NCBI GenBank assembly: GCA_905373185.1
Contig: CAJPSE010000015.1
Span: 1-15,504, forward strand
Direction: 5' to 3'
Origin: an uncultured Fretibacterium sp.
GTDB taxonomy: Bacteria; Synergistota; Synergistia; Synergistales; Aminobacteriaceae
DNA length: 15,504 nt
The notes beneath the pieces are model-generated. The model was not told the DNA's origin. It searched no databases and saw nothing but the letters and a program-made list of their open reading frames with translations. Below are positions 12,800-15,504 of the stretch, in pieces. Every line of letters starts with the position of its first letter. Position 1 is the stretch's first letter. The translations under genes were made by a program, and so were the position numbers.

Positions 12800-14617
12800 T
12801 CAGCGCAGCGGCACTATCGAGGGGATGATCTTGTAATTCTCCACGTCAACGACGCCCTTGTCCGTGATCTTCCATTTCGGACTGGTCGCGAGGGACAAAA
12901 AGGCCAAGTGCATGAAGGGCGCGGGCACGTCGCACCCCAGCTGCTCCCTGACGATATTGTGCAGTTCTATCGTCTTCTCCACCAGCTGCGGCCCCGTCAG
13001 CTCGTCGGTCATCAGGCCGCAGATCCGGAGGGGCATCTCTCCGAGGATCTCTCCCCCTCTGGCGATGGCGACCCCGCCCTGCATTTCAATCACCCTGTTG
13101 GCCGCGGCCGCCATATCCTCGTAGTTGGTGCCGATCACGATGAGGTTGTGTGTGTCGTGGGAGACCGTCTCAGCAAAAGCCCCGTTCTTGATGTTGAACC
13201 CCTTGATGAACGTTTTGCCGATGTCCGGCTGACCGTGCCTTCCTATGACGGCCACGGGAAGGAGGTCATCCTCGACGGAGGTCACGAACCCGTCCACCAC
13301 CGGCAGCCTGACGCTGTACTTCTCCGAGAGGTTCTGCATGACGATGAGCCCCACGCAGTTCGCCTGGACCTCCTTCTCCGCAGAGGGGATCTTCAGCTCG
13401 TCCGCCGAGACGCGGCCCCGTTTCACGGTATGCTTGACCGCATCCGGGTACGTGTAGGGCTTGAGCTCCACGACGAGCTTTCCGTCCTCGGCAACCTTTT
13501 CCCCCTCGAGGTACACCGCGGTGACGTTCATGTCCTCCAGTTTGCCGCTGATGATGTTGATGTCGGCATATTTTCCGGGGGCGAGAACGCCGATTTTATC
13601 CAGGTTGTGCCACGTGGAGGCGTTGATGGTGACCATCTGGATGGCCTCCACCGGGTTCACGCCCCGTTCTATGGTGCGCCTGACGATGTCGTTCATGTGC
13701 CCTTTTTTGATGATGTCCTCCGCCAGCATGTCGTCCGTCGCCAGGAGCATCCTCCTGGAGGAAAGCCCCTCCTCGGTGAGTGCCCTGATGCACTCCGGCA
13801 TGTTGCTTTGGGTGGAGCCCTCCCGCATCAGGACATAGACCCCGTAGCGCAGTTTTTCCATGCACTCTTCCTTGGAGGTCGTCTCGTGGCACGAGATGTC
13901 CGTTCCGCCGCATATGATGTGCGCGGCCAGATCCGCTCCAAATATCTCCGCCGCGTTGCCGTCGACCTTCTTCCCTATGTCCCGCGCGTAGGTGGTCGCC
14001 GCGATGGTGTCCTTCACGACGTCGTATTTGTGCTCGTAGACAAAGCGCATGCAGGTGACGCCTTGAGTCTCCCCGATGCCCGTCACCGTGGGGTACTCCA
14101 GCATCTCCTGCACGTCCTCGGACGTGAGGCTCTCCCCCGGGGTCTCCAGTCCCGGACAGTCCGGCGTCAGAGCCGGAACCCTCAGGTAAACGTGGTGGGG
14201 AAGCGTCGCGCACTCCTCGGCCATCGCCTTGATGGCGGTCTTTCCCAGGACGTTCCCCACCTCGTGGGGGTCGGCGATCAGGCAGGTGGTCCCCGTGGGG
14301 AGGGAAAGGCGCGAGAACTCCGTAGCCGTAAGCATGGCCGATTCAAAGTGCATGTGAGAATCGATGAAGCCCGGAGTGACGTACTTCCCCGATACGTCGA
14401 CGACCTCCGTCCCCTCCCCTATCAGCGAGGTGCAGTCCCCTACCATGAGGATGTATTTCCCGGAGATGGCCACATCCGCGACATAAATTTCTCCGGTAAT
14501 GACGTTGACGACATTGCCCCCCTTGAGCACCTTATCCGCAAAGCTCCCTTTCCCCAGAAGGGCATCGACGCAATGCAGCCTATCCTCCGCCACCTTCAGA
14601 CTTTTGACGTTCAACAC
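12800..14617 (-). CDS. Adenine deaminase family amidohydrolase, divergent active site
   Basis: 605 residues, GTG start with GAGGAGGGGGG 6 bases before it. Two-domain layout as in bacterial adenine deaminase (about 550-600 residues): a metal-dependent amidohydrolase barrel and the adenine-deaminase C-terminal domain. Matching motifs: GFIDSHMHFESAML (83-96, metal-binding HxH), IADPHEVGNV (114-123), GIGE (180-183), CHETT (243-247), LATDD (292-296), GHMND (306-310) and, near the C-terminus, SHDTHNLIVIGTNYEDM (486-502). Two usual motifs differ: DGHAPG reads DGNAAE (219-224), and the histidine normally following TDD is Leu (TDDML). Family enzymes turn adenine into hypoxanthine in purine salvage. 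The changed residues and a preceding cyclase-like gene suggest another substrate may be possible. Confidence 0.85.
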   Translation of the reverse strand: MLNVKSLKVAEDRLHCVDALLGKGSFADKVLKGGNVVNVITGEIYVADVAISGKYILMVGDCTSLIGEGTEVVDVSGKYVTPGFIDSHMHFESAMLTATEFSRLSLPTGTTCLIADPHEVGNVLGKTAIKAMAEECATLPHHVYLRVPALTPDCPGLETPGESLTSEDVQEMLEYPTVTGIGETQGVTCMRFVYEHKYDVVKDTIAATTYARDIGKKVDGNAAEIFGADLAAHIICGGTDISCHETTSKEECMEKLRYGVYVLMREGSTQSNMPECIRALTEEGLSSRRMLLATDDMLAEDIIKKGHMNDIVRRTIERGVNPVEAIQMVTINASTWHNLDKIGVLAPGKYADINIISGKLEDMNVTAVYLEGEKVAEDGKLVVELKPYTYPDAVKHTVKRGRVSADELKIPSAEKEVQANCVGLIVMQNLSEKYSVRLPVVDGFVTSVEDDLLPVAVIGRHGQPDIGKTFIKGFNIKNGAFAETVSHDTHNLIVIGTNYEDMAAAANRVIEMQGGVAIARGGEILGEMPLRICGLMTDELTGPQLVEKTIELHNIVREQLGCDVPAPFMHLAFLSLATSPKWKITDKGVVDVENYKIIPSIVPLR

Positions 14618-14753
14618 GACAATCCCCCCTCCTCAGCGATAAAAGTATGCCGAACATCGTCCCCCCCCTGAAAACCATCCAGCAGGGAGACCAACCAAAC
14701 GGCTTTCCAGAGTGTGCCCCCAGCACCTCCGAAAGAATGGCCCCGGGTTCCGG

Positions 14754-15470
14754 TTACCTCTCGACCAGGGCTACGGCACGTATCGGGGACCCGCTGCCGG
14801 CGCGGATCCTCAGGGGAAGCCCCATATAGATGAAACGCTTCCCGACCACCTTGTCCAGGTTACACAGGTTCTCCGTATTCGTGATCCCGAACTCCCCGCA
14901 GACGAGGTGGCCGGAGAAATCCAGATCGTCGGGGGTCTGGTCGATCGCCGGAGAATCGACGCCGATGTTCACCACGCCTTTTTCGGCCAGCCATTTCGCG
15001 GCCTCGTAGGATACGCCGGAGTGCTTGGCCGTGATGCCGCCGTAGCCCCTGTCGGGATACGTCCTCTCGTAGTGCCCCGTGTACATCAGGAAGATGTCCC
15101 CTTTTCGGATATCGAGGCCATGCTTCTTCAGGGCCTCCTCGATATCCTTCACCTCGATGTAGTCCGGATACCGGATGTGCCGGAGGTCGACGCAGATGGC
15201 ATCCCCATAGAAGAGCTCCAGCGCCATGTTCTCGATGGTCGGCCCATCCGGTTTGAACTCCCAGACCGCGTCGGAATGCGTGGGGCCGTGCTCGCTGATC
15301 AGCATGTTCCTGGCCGAGAACCCCAGGGTCTTGGAGCCCGTATCCTTCATGTTCTGTTCATGGGTCTGGTTCACCATGAAAAAGGTCTTTTGATGCATCC
15401 CGAAGACAGGCATCCCCTCGTAGATCTCCTGGCTCAAATCGATGATTTTCCACTTCTGGTTGAAGTTCAT
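14754..15470 (-). CDS. Cyclase family protein (kynurenine formamidase-like metal hydrolase)
   Basis: 238 residues, the usual family length. ATG at 15470 with GGAGGAGGGGG about 6 bases upstream. The N-terminus MNFNQKWKIIDLSQEIYEGMPVFG is typical (DLSxxIxxGMP). The zinc-binding signature of the family (HxGTHxD) is present as EHGPTHSDA (60-68). Further family stretches are AICVDLRHI (91-99), GDIFLMYTGHYERTYPDRGYGG (124-145), VNIGVDSPAIDQ (167-178) and GHLVCGEFGITNTENLCNLDKV (187-208). Known members include arylformamidases and creatinine or polyketide cyclase-like hydrolases acting on amide or ester bonds in the cytosol; no signal peptide is seen. It is the first visible gene of the unit, 136 bases before the deaminase-like gene. 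Substrate unknown; a purine or pterin-derived ring amide is possible. Confidence 0.88.
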   Translation of the reverse strand: MNFNQKWKIIDLSQEIYEGMPVFGMHQKTFFMVNQTHEQNMKDTGSKTLGFSARNMLISEHGPTHSDAVWEFKPDGPTIENMALELFYGDAICVDLRHIRYPDYIEVKDIEEALKKHGLDIRKGDIFLMYTGHYERTYPDRGYGGITAKHSGVSYEAAKWLAEKGVVNIGVDSPAIDQTPDDLDFSGHLVCGEFGITNTENLCNLDKVVGKRFIYMGLPLRIRAGSGSPIRAVALVER

Positions 15471-15504
15471 GAGTCCCCCTCCTCCTCGACTCCATTCACC
15501 GGAC

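Noticed and set aside
12908..14671. A 587-codon plus-strand frame opposite the deaminase
   Set aside because: Composition (His, Arg, Asp, Val-rich, low complexity) is that of an antisense shadow; the minus strand has the real amidohydrolase motifs.

Overview
The window looks like a stretch of GC-rich chromosome from an anaerobic diderm bacterium. Many genes carry export signals and there is a ferrous-iron (Feo) locus. The mix of genes (E3 subunit, duplicated feoA, long FeoB with DUF4198 partners, divergent adenine deaminase, cyclase-family hydrolase) reminds me of Synergistota; this is an inference from family knowledge, not from a marker gene. No rRNA, tRNA, insertion sequence or CRISPR array was seen.

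Layout. (1) 1-1208: the 3' part of a dihydrolipoyl dehydrogenase gene on +, closed by a strong hairpin terminator. (2) 1349-1969, -: an AT-rich gene for a small polytopic membrane protein that differs in composition from everything around it. (3) 2111-4798, -: three related genes in a row for exported proteins with a signal peptide, a coiled coil and a shared C-terminal domain. The first two are a recent tandem duplication, and 15-bp or 15-residue repeat units recur in the family. (4) 4799-5548: mostly non-coding, holding a small ORF broken by a 10-bp tandem duplication, a possible tiny Cys peptide and the feo promoter/operator region. (5) 5549-11162, +: an extended ferrous-iron operon, feoA-feoA-feoB, then three exported proteins of the NikL/DUF4198 type and a 51-residue FeoB-associated Cys-rich membrane protein that is easily missed. 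A dense cluster of RNA hairpins lies inside this operon. It ends at a strong hairpin facing the next, convergent operon. (6) 11310-15470, -: a cyclase/kynurenine-formamidase-like protein, a divergent adenine deaminase and an unrecognised membrane protein of about 11 segments, probably one catabolic or salvage unit with its own transporter.

How the parts work together. FeoB is the GTP-gated inner-membrane Fe(II) permease and the FeoA proteins are its cytosolic SH3-like partners. The Cys-rich peptide is a membrane-anchored accessory. The three periplasmic proteins belong to families usually seen next to nickel/cobalt ECF transporters. In all three the predicted signal-peptidase cut leaves histidine as the first mature residue, which suggests metal binding through an N-terminal histidine and delivery or chaperoning of metal to FeoB. 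This extended Feo system, with its structured intergenic RNA, is the most interesting part of the window. The tandem coiled-coil proteins are the second.
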